Assembly (NCBI RefSeq): GCF_003751505.1
Contig: NZ_RJVB01000004.1
Location: forward strand, 124,001 to 188,000
From: Erwinia sp. JUb26
GTDB taxonomy: Bacteria > Pseudomonadota > Gammaproteobacteria > Enterobacterales > Enterobacteriaceae
Direction of reading: 5' to 3'
DNA: 64,000 nucleotides
In this document: positions 1 to 8,172 of the stretch, piece by piece
Numbering within the stretch: position 1 is the first letter of the stretch
Layout: each line of letters begins with the position of its first letter
Notes under the pieces: generated by a model
Databases searched by the model: none
Told to the model about the DNA's origin: nothing
The model's input: the letters and a program-made list of their open reading frames with translations, nothing else
Position numbers and translations under genes: made by a program

Positions 1-971
1 GGCTTAATCAGGCGTTCGGCACGCTTCACGCCTTGGGTGCAGGCCGCCAGCACCGTCTCCTGGCGCTCCGTGATGTCACCGACAGCAATCATGCGCGCCG
101 TTTGCGCGGTATAGCCACGCCAGGTGACGTTGGAGATATAAAGGTTGATCAAATCTCCCGGACGCACGACGTGCCCGTAGGGCTTGCCGCAGTGCGTGCC
201 AAACTCGTTAATCCCAATCTGGTAGCCGTCACCGGTTTCGCCACCAAAGGCCATCTGCGCGGCGGTAAAGGCGGCAAATATTTCATGGTCGGTAACACCC
301 GGTTTTGCCACGTGATATGCCGCCTGGGTGCCGATGCTGATTAACTGTGCGGCCGCGCGGAACATCTCTATTTCACGCGGGGAGCGAATTTTCTGCAGGC
401 GGTCGAGAATCGAGTTATCGCCGACAAAGCGACAGCCGGGCATTAAGGTATGCAGCGCGGCCTGGAAGGTCAGCGATGTCCGATCGCCAATTTCCCCAAT
501 CTGCGCTTTGCTCAGCCCGAGGCGGGCGAGGAGCTCCGCGCATTTTTCTGCGGTTTTCAGTACGGCATCGCCGGGTCGATCGGCATATTCGCGGCCAATC
601 GGCCCGATCTGCCAGATATCCTCAACCAGCAGCGGCTCGCCCGCCGGCGGCAGCAGCACCGATTGCGTGAAGAAGGAAAGCAGGGTCAGCGGCTTGTCGG
701 CGTCGGTGGGAATAATCAGTACCCCTTCGCGCATCCAGTCGCAAATGTAGCGCAGGTAAGCGTTGGACGCGTGAAACCAGCCGACGCTGCCCGCATGGAC
801 GACAAGCGCATCGTGACCGGCTTCTACCGCCTGTCGACGGATGCGCCGCAGGCGCTCGGCGAACTCGGCTTCCGGCAAAGGCAGCGGTGCCGAAAAGGTG
901 AAGTCCGGCTGGAAATCGGCCAGCAGAGAGCCGATGCGATAGCCCGCCGACGCGGTCGCATGAGTATGCAT
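1..971 (-). CDS. M24-family creatinase/Xaa-Pro dipeptidase-like hydrolase (partial, C-terminus outside window)
   Basis: The reading frame opens at an ATG complementary to 969-971 and runs off the window start after about 323 codons. The N-terminal half is a creatinase-type domain; the pita-bread fold begins around the segment KIRSPREIEMFRAAA. Where metal-dependent M24 peptidases have the Asp ligands (GDxxxxD and the later SDxTR), this protein reads GDLINLYIS and GYTAQTARM, so both aspartates are missing. Creatinase also lacks these ligands, so a C-N hydrolase acting on a small guanidino or amide compound is more likely than a true peptidase. It is the last visible gene of the transporter operon and probably acts in the cytoplasm on the imported substrate. 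The remaining catalytic residues are not visible. Confidence 0.8.
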   Translation of the reverse strand, partial: MHTHATASAGYRIGSLLADFQPDFTFSAPLPLPEAEFAERLRRIRRQAVEAGHDALVVHAGSVGWFHASNAYLRYICDWMREGVLIIPTDADKPLTLLSFFTQSVLLPPAGEPLLVEDIWQIGPIGREYADRPGDAVLKTAEKCAELLARLGLSKAQIGEIGDRTSLTFQAALHTLMPGCRFVGDNSILDRLQKIRSPREIEMFRAAAQLISIGTQAAYHVAKPGVTDHEIFAAFTAAQMAFGGETGDGYQIGINEFGTHCGKPYGHVVRPGDLINLYISNVTWRGYTAQTARMIAVGDITERQETVLAACTQGVKRAERLIK

Positions 972-996
972 AATAGTTCCTTGTGAAATCAGTCGA

Positions 997-1821
997 TCAG
1001 TGATTTTGCGGTCGCGGAGCCAGCACCCGGCGAGCGACCAGTAATCCCAACAGGGTGAAGCCAATCAATATCCCGGAGATCGCCGCCACACGGACGTCCA
1101 GTGATTCTTCAATCAGCGCAAACATTCGCAGCGGCAGTACCGTGGTACTGGCGTCCGCGAGGAAAAGTGACACCGTGACGTTATCCAGCGACTGGATAAA
1201 CACCAGAAACGCACCGGCCAGAATGCCCGGCATCAGCAGCGGCAGCGTGACGCGGCGCAGCGTCATAAACCAGCTGGCACCCATGGTGGTTGATGCTTCG
1301 GCCAGCGAAGGGTTCATCCCCTGAGCCACCACCGAGGCGGCGCGATACATCAGCGGGCCAAACACCACGATATGACCGGTGACCGTCAGCCAGAGCGAAG
1401 GCTGGAAGCCGACAAAATTAGCGACAATCAGCGCGGCCAGGCCGTAAACCAGGCTCGGCATCACCAGCGGCGCAAGCAGCAGGGGTTCAATGCTGTTCAC
1501 GCTTTTCCGCTTCATACGCGTCATTCCAATGGTGGCCGGTACCGCAAACAGCAGCGATCCCGCGACCGCCAGAGCGGCAATTTTCAGCGAATTTCCCGCC
1601 GCAATATGCTCGGTTGCGGACCTGACCGGGTCCAGCAGCGCTTCATACCAGCGCAGCGAAAACCCTTCTGGCGGGTATTTCAGCGTCTGACCGGCGGTGA
1701 ACGACATCATCAGCGCGATAACAATCGGTGCGATCAGATAGATCAGGCAGAGTATGCCAAAACCGTAGACAAACACCTTGTAAAGCAGTGCTGGAATGGG
1801 ATTTTCGCGAAAGTTATGCAT
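997..1821 (-). CDS. ABC transporter inner-membrane permease, PotC type
   Basis: A 274-residue polytopic membrane protein of the spermidine/putrescine-type binding-protein-dependent permease family. A first membrane helix at about residues 12-38 (LLYKVFVYGFGILCLIYLIA) is followed by about five more. The permease EAA loop is visible as EASTTMGASWFMTLRRVTLP near residue 175, the site that docks the ATPase. Its start overlaps the end of the neighbouring permease gene by 8 bases, so the two are translationally coupled. It is one of two permease subunits of the importer encoded at 997-4830. The substrate is unknown; the family moves polyamines, opines, Fe(III) or phosphonates. Confidence 0.9.
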   Translation of the reverse strand: MHNFRENPIPALLYKVFVYGFGILCLIYLIAPIVIALMMSFTAGQTLKYPPEGFSLRWYEALLDPVRSATEHIAAGNSLKIAALAVAGSLLFAVPATIGMTRMKRKSVNSIEPLLLAPLVMPSLVYGLAALIVANFVGFQPSLWLTVTGHIVVFGPLMYRAASVVAQGMNPSLAEASTTMGASWFMTLRRVTLPLLMPGILAGAFLVFIQSLDNVTVSLFLADASTTVLPLRMFALIEESLDVRVAAISGILIGFTLLGLLVARRVLAPRPQNH

Positions 1822-2641
1822 GACCGTTCAGCCTCCTGTGGCGTGAAATCATCGAGAGGGCGACCAGTAAACAGCCGGTGGAAAGCAGCAGCACCACCGC
1901 AATCGCTGAAGCCAGCGGCCAGTCAAACAGCGTGCCGACTTCACGATAGATCAGTTGCGGAACGTAGACGTTGCGTGCCCCACCGATCACCGCCTGGGTG
2001 ACGAACGAGCTGCTGGTGCTGGCAATCACCAGTATCCAGCCTGCCAACAGACCCGGCAGCATGACGGGCAGCATCACGGTAATCAGAATGCGCCACGGCC
2101 CGGCACCGGAGACCTGTGCGGCTTCGGTCAGCGAGTAAGGCGTACGGGTCAGTATGGCAATCAGCGGCAGCAGGATCAGCGGCAGATCGATCTGACACAT
2201 CGCCATCACCAGCCCCAGCTCGGTAAACATCAGGCTGGTGGGGGCCCCGGTGATCCCCAGCGCCATCAACGCATCGCTGATCGGACCCTGACGACCCAGG
2301 ATGACGATCCACGCGAACGTGCGCACTACGTTGCTGGTCAGCATCGGGATCAGCGTCAGAAAAATAATGATTTGCCGCACCGTGCGCCCGCTGTGCCAGT
2401 AAAGCAGTGCAATCGGCAGGCCGAGAAGGGTGGTGCCGATCGCCGTTTCCAGCCCCAGTCGGGCGGTGTTCACCAGTACGCGAAAGTTAAAGGCATCGCC
2501 AAAAAATCGCGCGTAGTGTTCAAGGGTAAGCCCGCCAGGATGGATAAAGCTGAATCCGATCAGTACAACGAGCGGCACGGCAAAGAACAGCACCGACAGC
2601 ACCAGCATCGGAACAACATAAGGAAAGCCGCTGTGCTTCAT
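1814..2641 (-). CDS. ABC transporter inner-membrane permease, PotB type
   Basis: A 275-residue membrane permease with an N-terminal helix at residues 9-31, a periplasmic loop (SFIHPGGLTLEHYARFFGD) typical of PotB/PotH-like subunits, and four to five more helices. The EAA motif lies near residue 170 (EAAQVSGAGPWRILITVMLP). It pairs with the PotC-type permease, whose gene it overlaps by 8 bases, and follows the binding-protein gene by 9 bases. The tight packing indicates one transcript from the sigma-54-like promoter at 4887-4902. Confidence 0.9.
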   Translation of the reverse strand: MKHSGFPYVVPMLVLSVLFFAVPLVVLIGFSFIHPGGLTLEHYARFFGDAFNFRVLVNTARLGLETAIGTTLLGLPIALLYWHSGRTVRQIIIFLTLIPMLTSNVVRTFAWIVILGRQGPISDALMALGITGAPTSLMFTELGLVMAMCQIDLPLILLPLIAILTRTPYSLTEAAQVSGAGPWRILITVMLPVMLPGLLAGWILVIASTSSSFVTQAVIGGARNVYVPQLIYREVGTLFDWPLASAIAVVLLLSTGCLLVALSMISRHRRLNGHA

Positions 2642-2650
2642 TCCGTCACC

Positions 2651-3700
2651 TCAGCCTGCAACAAGGGTGTCAAATTCGCGGATCCAGAGATCGCGATTTT
2701 TGTTGATGCTGTCCCAGTCGGGATAGACCAGCGTTTTCAGCTGCTCGCGGGTAACATAGGCGGCAATCTCCGGCGTCAGCGCGACCTCGCTGTTGGTGGG
2801 GAACATTTCGGCCGGAGGCAGCTTGAACCGATCCTGCGCCGCCTGGGAAATAGCCGCATCCATATAGGCGTAGACCGCATCGGCATTGCGGCTGCCGTTG
2901 GCAAGGTGGATGTTGACCGGGGCTGCCGGGGAACCACTTTCCGGGTGAACAAACTCGGCGTTCATTCCCAGGCTTTTCAGGCGCGCCACGTTGCCGGTAC
3001 TGCACATAAACACCGCGATTTCGCCCTGCTGGAACAGCGTCATCTGATGGTTGGTGCTGTCGACAACGTTTTTCAGCTGCTCGGGGTATTTGCGGAACAG
3101 GTCGAACACCGCTTTCATATCCTCCGGGCCGCTGCCGTAGAGTTTGGCGATTTCCGTGTAGGCCATCACCGCCGTGTTGGAGGCAAAACCGGTCCAGGAC
3201 ACCAGCCCTTTGTAAGCCGGGTTTTCAAACAGGTCTTTATAGCCACGCGGGCGCGGAACCAGATCCGGGTTATAGGCAATACCGTTCACTTCCACGGTGA
3301 CCGTTGGCCCGTACTCGCCCTGAAAATCGGGGGCGATCAGATGCCAGTTTTTCAGGCGGGTCGGATCGATTTTCTGGATCAGATTATTTTGTACCGCGAC
3401 GGTCATCTGCCCCGGCGACATCAGCAGGGCGTCGTAGGAGGGATTTCCCCGGCTGGCCATCACTTTTGCCAGCTGATCCTGCGCCATCGCCGGGGCGATA
3501 GTCAGTCCGTAGCCCTCTTTTTGCAGCATCGGCGTCAGGACGGTGCGATAGGCATCCTCCCAGGTACCGGGGAAAGTCGCTGCCACCGCGCGGCCTTTAT
3601 CGGCCGCCATCGCGCGCAGTGAAACAGGTAACATTGCGGCGGCGGCGGAGCCTGCCAGTAGCTGACCAAACCGACGACGACTGATTGGGAAATCTTTCAT
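2651..3700 (-). CDS. Periplasmic solute-binding protein of a PotD-like ABC importer, Tat-type signal
   Basis: A 349-residue extracellular binding protein (SBP family 1, spermidine/opine-like). The N-terminus has a twin-arginine signal, SRRRFGQLLAGSAAAAML, followed by a likely cleavage site after AMA near residue 33, so the protein is probably exported folded. The body contains the usual GLVSWTGFASNTAVMAY and QQGEIAVFMCSTGNVARL segments of this family. It lies between the ATPase and permease genes of the same operon. Tat export is unusual for polyamine-binding proteins, which normally use Sec. The ligand cannot be told from sequence. Confidence 0.9.
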   Translation of the reverse strand: MKDFPISRRRFGQLLAGSAAAAMLPVSLRAMAADKGRAVAATFPGTWEDAYRTVLTPMLQKEGYGLTIAPAMAQDQLAKVMASRGNPSYDALLMSPGQMTVAVQNNLIQKIDPTRLKNWHLIAPDFQGEYGPTVTVEVNGIAYNPDLVPRPRGYKDLFENPAYKGLVSWTGFASNTAVMAYTEIAKLYGSGPEDMKAVFDLFRKYPEQLKNVVDSTNHQMTLFQQGEIAVFMCSTGNVARLKSLGMNAEFVHPESGSPAAPVNIHLANGSRNADAVYAYMDAAISQAAQDRFKLPPAEMFPTNSEVALTPEIAAYVTREQLKTLVYPDWDSINKNRDLWIREFDTLVAG

Positions 3701-3723
3701 GGTGTTGACCTCAGGTTAAGCAT

Positions 3724-4830
3724 TCAGGGTTGCGGTTCAGCCGGAAAGGCGTGACAGCGTGTGGTATCAATGTCGGCATAGAGTGACGTGCCGGGTAACG
3801 GCACCGGCGTGCCGGGACTGCGGACTTCAGAGGCACGCAGGCTGGTGCCGCAGTCCAGCTTCAGTTCGTGAAGCAGCACCGGACCGAGCGGTACGGAAAC
3901 GGCGACCGTCACCTTCTGACTGTTCTCGCCGGGCTCAGGCAGCAGAAGGACCTCCTCCGGGCGGCAGGTCAGGGTGACTTTTGATCCGGGCGTAAAGCTG
4001 AGGCGGCGCGGCAGACGCAGCGTGGTATTGTCCGCAAGTCCAATCAGCGTGGTGTCATTGTCAAAACGCAGCACGGTGGCAGGCAGCTGATTGGCCTGGC
4101 CAATAAAGGTATTCACAAACAGCGAGCGTGGCCGGTCGTAAACGGCCATGGGCGTATCAATCTGCTCAACGTGACCTTTGTTCATCAGCACCAGGCGATT
4201 GGCCAGACTTTGCGCCTCTTCCTGGTCATGGGTGACGATCAGTGTGGTAATACCCAACGTTTTTTGCAGATGCAGCAGCTCCACCTGTAAATCAAAGCGC
4301 AGGGCGCGATCCAGTGCGCCGAACGGTTCATCGAGCAGAAGTAGTGAAGGGCGACCGGCAATAGCCCGAGCAACCGCCACTCGCTGCTGCTGCCCGCCGG
4401 ACAGTTCACGCGGCAGACGATTGCCGAATTCACCGAGGCGCACCATCGCCAGCATCTCTTCAACCCGTTTTTTCCGCGCCGGGCGGGAAATCTGCTGACA
4501 GGCCAGCGGGTAGGCGATGTTTTCCGCAACGGTCAGGTGTGGGAACAGCGCGTAGTTCTGGAAAACCATACCTATGCCGCGCGCTCTGGCGGATAACGAC
4601 GCGAGATTGTCATCCCCCAGTACGATCTTGCCTGCCTTGGGCTGGATCAGTCCGGCGATTGCACGCAGTACCGTTGATTTGCCACAGCCGCTTGGCCCTA
4701 ACAGCGCAACCACTTCCCCGGGTTCAATGATGAAGGAGATATCGTTTATCGCATTGCTGCCGCCGTAGCTGTGAGTCAGGCCCTGCACGCTCAGTCGCTT
4801 GCGTACGGACATGGATTGGATTTCTGCCAT
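3724..4830 (-). CDS. ABC transporter ATPase, PotA type
   Basis: A 368-residue ATP-binding subunit that energises the importer of this operon at the inner face of the membrane. Walker A (GPSGCGKST), Q-loop (VFQNYALFPHLTVAENIAYP), signature (LSGGQQQR), Walker B (LLLDEPFGALD) and H-loop (IVTHDQ) are intact. The C-terminal part is a TOBE/MOP-like regulatory domain, as in PotA/FbpC. I chose the ATG at 4830 because a GGGAAG Shine-Dalgarno sequence precedes it by a few bases. An upstream in-frame ATG at 4857 and a TTG at 4866 exist but lie very close to the predicted sigma-54 transcription start and lack a good ribosome site. Confidence 0.9.
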   Translation of the reverse strand: MAEIQSMSVRKRLSVQGLTHSYGGSNAINDISFIIEPGEVVALLGPSGCGKSTVLRAIAGLIQPKAGKIVLGDDNLASLSARARGIGMVFQNYALFPHLTVAENIAYPLACQQISRPARKKRVEEMLAMVRLGEFGNRLPRELSGGQQQRVAVARAIAGRPSLLLLDEPFGALDRALRFDLQVELLHLQKTLGITTLIVTHDQEEAQSLANRLVLMNKGHVEQIDTPMAVYDRPRSLFVNTFIGQANQLPATVLRFDNDTTLIGLADNTTLRLPRRLSFTPGSKVTLTCRPEEVLLLPEPGENSQKVTVAVSVPLGPVLLHELKLDCGTSLRASEVRSPGTPVPLPGTSLYADIDTTRCHAFPAEPQP

Positions 4831-4886
4831 AGTGCTTCCCAGGTTGAAGGTGCTCATTAAAGCCAAGAATGACGTGTTAAGACGTT

Positions 4887-4902
4887 AGCAAGCGATGTGC
4901 CA
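4887..4902 (-). promoter_or_regulatory. Sigma-54 (-24/-12) promoter of the PotABCD-like/creatinase-like operon
   Basis: On the minus strand the sequence reads TGGCAC-ATCGC-TTGCT, a full match to the TGGCAC-N5-TTGCW consensus of RpoN promoters, with the GG and GC exactly 10 bases apart. Transcription would start about 12 bases past the GC, near 4877, giving a leader of about 45 bases to the ATG at 4830. Sigma-54 use implies an enhancer-binding activator; none is encoded in the window. Confidence 0.8.
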
Positions 4903-5041
4903 GATTGAACGGATGAATGGGTTTTGTTTCTAATGCAATGAAATTGAATGAAAATAAATTTAAAATATAAATTCGCATAAAGTTTCGCAAGAATTTGAAT
5001 CTTTAATTAATACTGTTTTTATGCATTTCAGCTACCCGCGC

Positions 5042-5080
5042 TGGTGCAAACTCATCCTCATATTGGTGCATCCGTGTGCA
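5042..5080. promoter_or_regulatory. GTGCA repeat cluster, candidate shared enhancer (NtrC-like half-sites)
   Basis: GTGCA occurs at 5044, 5066 and 5076, two of them as TGGTGCA, with spacings of 22 and 10 bases, so all three lie on about the same face of the helix. Read on the minus strand, TGCACCAATATG matches one half of the NtrC consensus TGCACC-N5-GGTGCA, while the other half is degenerate. The cluster lies about 140 bases from the leftward and about 220 bases from the rightward sigma-54 promoter, normal distances for an upstream activating sequence. Confidence 0.5.
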
Positions 5081-5297
5081 ATGTCAGCAATCAACTGGGG
5101 AAGCAAAAAGCCGTCAAACTCATCCATTATGACTAATTTGTTATATTAATCAGATAGATATCTTGGTTGTAAGCCTGTTTCAGTCTGCAACGCTGAGAAC
5201 AATTAAATAAATAATTAACTTACGAACAAAGTTAATACAAAAGTTAATTATAATAATGATGATTTAAATCAGCATGTTGGGTGGTGGTTCGCTTTCA

Positions 5298-5313
5298 TGG
5301 CACATGATTTGCA
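5298..5313 (+). promoter_or_regulatory. Sigma-54 (-24/-12) promoter of the TIM-barrel gene at 5353
   Basis: TGGCAC-ATGAT-TTGCA matches the RpoN consensus completely, with GG-N10-GC spacing. The predicted start is near 5324, about 29 bases before the ATG at 5353. It faces away from the equally good promoter at 4887-4902. Confidence 0.8.
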
Positions 5314-5352
5314 GTGTCTCTGGCCGTTGCTCACTATCATAAGGAAAGCGTC

Positions 5353-6456
5353 ATGAGATTAGGTATCGATGGGTTAAAACTGCCGGAAGTGAAAAAGCGC
5401 GGGGCGCTGGCCAGTCTGGAGCATGTGAAGTCACTGGGGTTGGGTGGGGTCTTCTTCAGTACGCTGCTGGATATGAGCGCCACGTTGGATCGCGGCGCTC
5501 TGCGGGAACTGCGCAGCAGGGCCGACGAGCTGGATCTTTACCTGGAAGCCGGGCTGGGGAAAATCAATCCGTTCTGCAATGCGGAAATGCCTGAACTGCG
5601 TGCCGCAGGTGGCGGCGATATTATTGCAGGACTAGGCCGGATGATTGAGGCCGGCGCTGAGATTGGCTGCCGCGAACTGTGGGTTTCTACCGGGAATTTT
5701 AAACCGCAGTTTAGCGGGCGCTTTGCCGTTGACCGCTTCCGCACCGACGTCAGCTGGGAAGATCAGCTGCTGGCAACGGAAAAGGTGCTGCGTTCGCTGG
5801 CCCCGGTTGCCCGGGCCCACGGCGTGCATATGAATATCGAAACCCACGATGAGATTACCTCATTCGAGATCCTGCGGCTGATCGACGCTGTGGGTGAGGA
5901 CTGCGTTGGCGTGGTGTTGGATACGGCGAACATGCTGCAGCGCGGCGAGCATCCGCTGCTGGCGGCACGCAGGCTGGCGCCATGGGTGCGGCAAACCCAC
6001 ATTAAGGATGCCTACGTTGGCCGAGCGCCGGGCGGACTGGACTTCCAGCCACGCCCCTGCGGTACTGGGATTGTGGACTTTGCTCCGATACTGGTTCTGC
6101 TGGCCGAGGTCAATCCGCAGATTAATCTGTCGCTGGAGATCGCGCAGTCGTGCGAGGATAAGCCGCGCCAGGCCTGGCCACGGCAGTGTATTCAGATCGA
6201 CGATCCGCTCTGGCGCGCGGGCCATCCGGACCTGAATCAGCAGGAGCTGGACGCCTATTTCGCCATGCTGGATGCCTTTGAGCAGCGAGTTGCCGCCGGA
6301 GAGACTGCCGACTGGGAAAGTTATGAAAGTATGCACTATGGCTACCCCAGCTATCAGCATCAGAGCTACGGTTACAGCCAGACCTTAGGCTTTATTCAGC
6401 AATCCGCCGACCATATTCGATCACTCTGCGCCGCACAGGGCATTGATTTACGGTAA
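5353..6456 (+). CDS. Sugar-phosphate isomerase/epimerase-like TIM-barrel protein
   Basis: A 367-residue protein of the xylose-isomerase-like TIM-barrel superfamily (AP endonuclease 2 fold). Candidate metal or substrate ligands lie in IETHDE (about residue 162), GVVLDTANM (about 195), QTHIKDAY and LSLEIAQ, the order usual for this fold. The C-terminal extension rich in Tyr, Ser and Gln (MHYGYPSYQHQSYGYSQ) is unusual. I chose the ATG at 5353 because AAGGAAAG precedes it; a longer frame begins at 5314, inside the predicted promoter. It is probably co-regulated with the divergent transporter operon through sigma-54. It may isomerise a product of the imported substrate, but the reaction is not evident. 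Confidence 0.8.
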   Translation: MRLGIDGLKLPEVKKRGALASLEHVKSLGLGGVFFSTLLDMSATLDRGALRELRSRADELDLYLEAGLGKINPFCNAEMPELRAAGGGDIIAGLGRMIEAGAEIGCRELWVSTGNFKPQFSGRFAVDRFRTDVSWEDQLLATEKVLRSLAPVARAHGVHMNIETHDEITSFEILRLIDAVGEDCVGVVLDTANMLQRGEHPLLAARRLAPWVRQTHIKDAYVGRAPGGLDFQPRPCGTGIVDFAPILVLLAEVNPQINLSLEIAQSCEDKPRQAWPRQCIQIDDPLWRAGHPDLNQQELDAYFAMLDAFEQRVAAGETADWESYESMHYGYPSYQHQSYGYSQTLGFIQQSADHIRSLCAAQGIDLR

Positions 6457-6528
6457 AAGTTGCGCAGGAATTTAATTACAGAGATAGTGAAGCAACCGTC
6501 TGAATTCCGCTGTGACAAGGGAGAAAAC

Positions 6529-7254
6529 ATGAAAAAGCCGCGCGGCCGTCCTGCGGCAGCCGATAAAAGCGCCGACAGCCATGATGATGTTTCTGAACGG
6601 ATCCGCATCACGCTGGCGAAAGCCATCAGCGAGGGTGCGTTAAAACCGGGCAGCAAAATTCTGGAAGAGGCGATCGCCGATCACTTCGGCGTCAGCCGTA
6701 CCGTAGTTCGCGGTGCGCTGGGCGTGCTGGAGAGCGATCACCTGCTGGAGCGCAAACGCAATCGCGGCACGTTTGTCGCCGAACCGGGTATTGAGGAAGC
6801 GCGCAGTCTGTTTGAGGCACGCCGCAAGCTCGAAGGTATTTTACTTGAGCTGGTGGCCGCAAGGGTCACCTCTGCCGAGCTGGAATCGCTGGAAAAACTG
6901 GCCGATGAGGAAGAGCAGGTTCATCAGCACGGTGATGAGAAATCGCGAGCCGTGCAGTCCGGGCAGTTCCATATCGCGCTGGCGGACCTTGCGCACAATT
7001 CGGTGCTGACTGAAATGCTGGCGAAAATTGTTGCCCGCCTGTCGCTGGTGATGTCGCTGTATGAGGATCATCGCCATGACGATTGTGGAGCGGATCATCA
7101 CCGGATGATTGTTCAGGCTCTGAAAGAGAAAAATCTGCAGCAGGCGCAGCAGCTGATGGAACATCATCTGGCCGATATCGAAAGCCGCGTCAAGCTGACG
7201 ACCGGGCAGGGCGATCGCCATTCGTTTATCTCCGTGCTGGAGAATTTTTCCTGA
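6529..7254 (+). CDS. GntR/FadR-family transcriptional regulator
   Basis: A 241-residue DNA-binding repressor-type protein. An N-terminal Lys/Arg-rich tail (KKPRGRPAAADKS) is followed by a winged helix-turn-helix at about residues 25-90 (ILEEAIADHFGVSRTVVRGALGVLES, then HLLERKRNRGTFVAEP). The all-helical FCD effector domain fills the rest. Start chosen at 6529 because AAGGGAG lies just upstream. It sits 72 bases after the TIM-barrel gene and 3 bases before the LysR gene. A sensor for a substrate or product of the neighbouring catabolic operon is likely, but its ligand is unknown. Confidence 0.88.
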   Translation: MKKPRGRPAAADKSADSHDDVSERIRITLAKAISEGALKPGSKILEEAIADHFGVSRTVVRGALGVLESDHLLERKRNRGTFVAEPGIEEARSLFEARRKLEGILLELVAARVTSAELESLEKLADEEEQVHQHGDEKSRAVQSGQFHIALADLAHNSVLTEMLAKIVARLSLVMSLYEDHRHDDCGADHHRMIVQALKEKNLQQAQQLMEHHLADIESRVKLTTGQGDRHSFISVLENFS

Positions 7255-7257
7255 CCG

Positions 7258-8166
7258 ATGAAAATTCCTGATTTAAATCTGATTATTGCGCTGGATGCCC
7301 TGCTGGATGAAGGTTCGGTCATTGGCGCGGCGCGCAGAATGAACCTCAGCCCACCGGCGATGAGCCGAACGCTGACCCGCATCCGGCATCAGCTGGGCGA
7401 CTCGATTCTGGTTAAATCGGGCCGGAAAATGGTGCCCACCCCCCGGGCGCTGGCGCTCAGAGAAGAAGTGCATCAGGTGATGGGCGAGGCGATCCGCCTG
7501 CTACAGCCGCAGTCGGGGGTGGATTTATCGCAGCTGGAGCGCACTTTCACGCTGCATGCCAACGATGTGTTTATCAGCGCATTTGGCGGCGTGCTGCTCA
7601 GCCGCCTGCGGCAGGAGGCGGGCAATGTGGGCCTGCGCTTTACCCCGGAAAGCGGCAGCGATGAAGACAGCCTGCGCGACGGCAAGGTGGATCTCTATAT
7701 CAGCGCCATGCGCCCGCTCGGCGACGATATCCACGTGCAGTCGCTGTTTTCTACGCACTTCATGGGGCTGGCGCGCGAGGATCATCCGATATTCGCCAGC
7801 GAGATCACCGCGGAATCCTTTGCCCGCTACGAGCAGATCAGCGTGTCCCGCCGTGGGCGCGCGCGCGGGCCGATAGACAAACGTCTGGCGGAGCTGGGGC
7901 TGGTGCGCCATATCTCGCTGGTGGTGCCGACCTTCCATTCCGGGGTGTTTTCGCTGGGAAACTCCGATCTGATCCTGCCGCTGCCGGGCCATGTGGTTCG
8001 CGCGGTGCAGGAGATGGGTATCAGAACGCGGGGGTTTTCGCTGCCCCTTGAGCTGGATGCCATTCCTATTGTGCAGGCATGGCATCCACGGTTTCAGAAC
8101 GATCCCGCCCATCAGTGGCTGCGGCGGACTATTCACCAACTCTGCGTTCAGTCAGCCGGGGGCTAA
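7258..8166 (+). CDS. LysR-family transcriptional regulator
   Basis: A 302-residue LysR-type regulator in the group with an N-terminal PDLNLIIALDALLDEGSV helix, as in NodD/LeuO/YbeF-like proteins. The winged HTH covers residues 5-65 (IGAARRMNLSPPAMSRTLTRIRHQLGD), and the periplasmic-binding-like effector domain about 90-300. Its ATG follows the GntR stop by 3 bases with no separate Shine-Dalgarno sequence, so translation is probably coupled to GntR. A GntR and a LysR regulator encoded back to back on one transcript is unusual. It ends 6 bases from the end of the convergent universal stress gene. Confidence 0.88.
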   Translation: MKIPDLNLIIALDALLDEGSVIGAARRMNLSPPAMSRTLTRIRHQLGDSILVKSGRKMVPTPRALALREEVHQVMGEAIRLLQPQSGVDLSQLERTFTLHANDVFISAFGGVLLSRLRQEAGNVGLRFTPESGSDEDSLRDGKVDLYISAMRPLGDDIHVQSLFSTHFMGLAREDHPIFASEITAESFARYEQISVSRRGRARGPIDKRLAELGLVRHISLVVPTFHSGVFSLGNSDLILPLPGHVVRAVQEMGIRTRGFSLPLELDAIPIVQAWHPRFQNDPAHQWLRRTIHQLCVQSAGG

Positions 8167-8172
8167 ACCCCC

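Larger units (their letters stand above)
4831..5352. other. Divergent intergenic regulatory region (about 520 bp)
   Basis: AT-rich spacer between the minus-strand transporter operon and the plus-strand TIM-barrel gene. It holds no convincing gene. It contains a sigma-54-type promoter facing each way and a cluster of GTGCA repeats between them, entered separately. Confidence 0.8.

Noticed and set aside
33..986. Several plus-strand frames at the window start
   Set aside because: They are the complement of the creatinase-like gene, which has recognisable motifs and a good start.
1955..3622. A 555-codon plus-strand frame
   Set aside because: It is antisense to the PotB-like permease and binding-protein genes, with a Gln/His/Arg-rich composition and no motif.
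8158..8172. GGGGG-CTAAA-CCCCC between LysR and the stress gene as a terminator
   Set aside because: The stem is short and includes the LysR stop codon, and no T-run follows on either strand.
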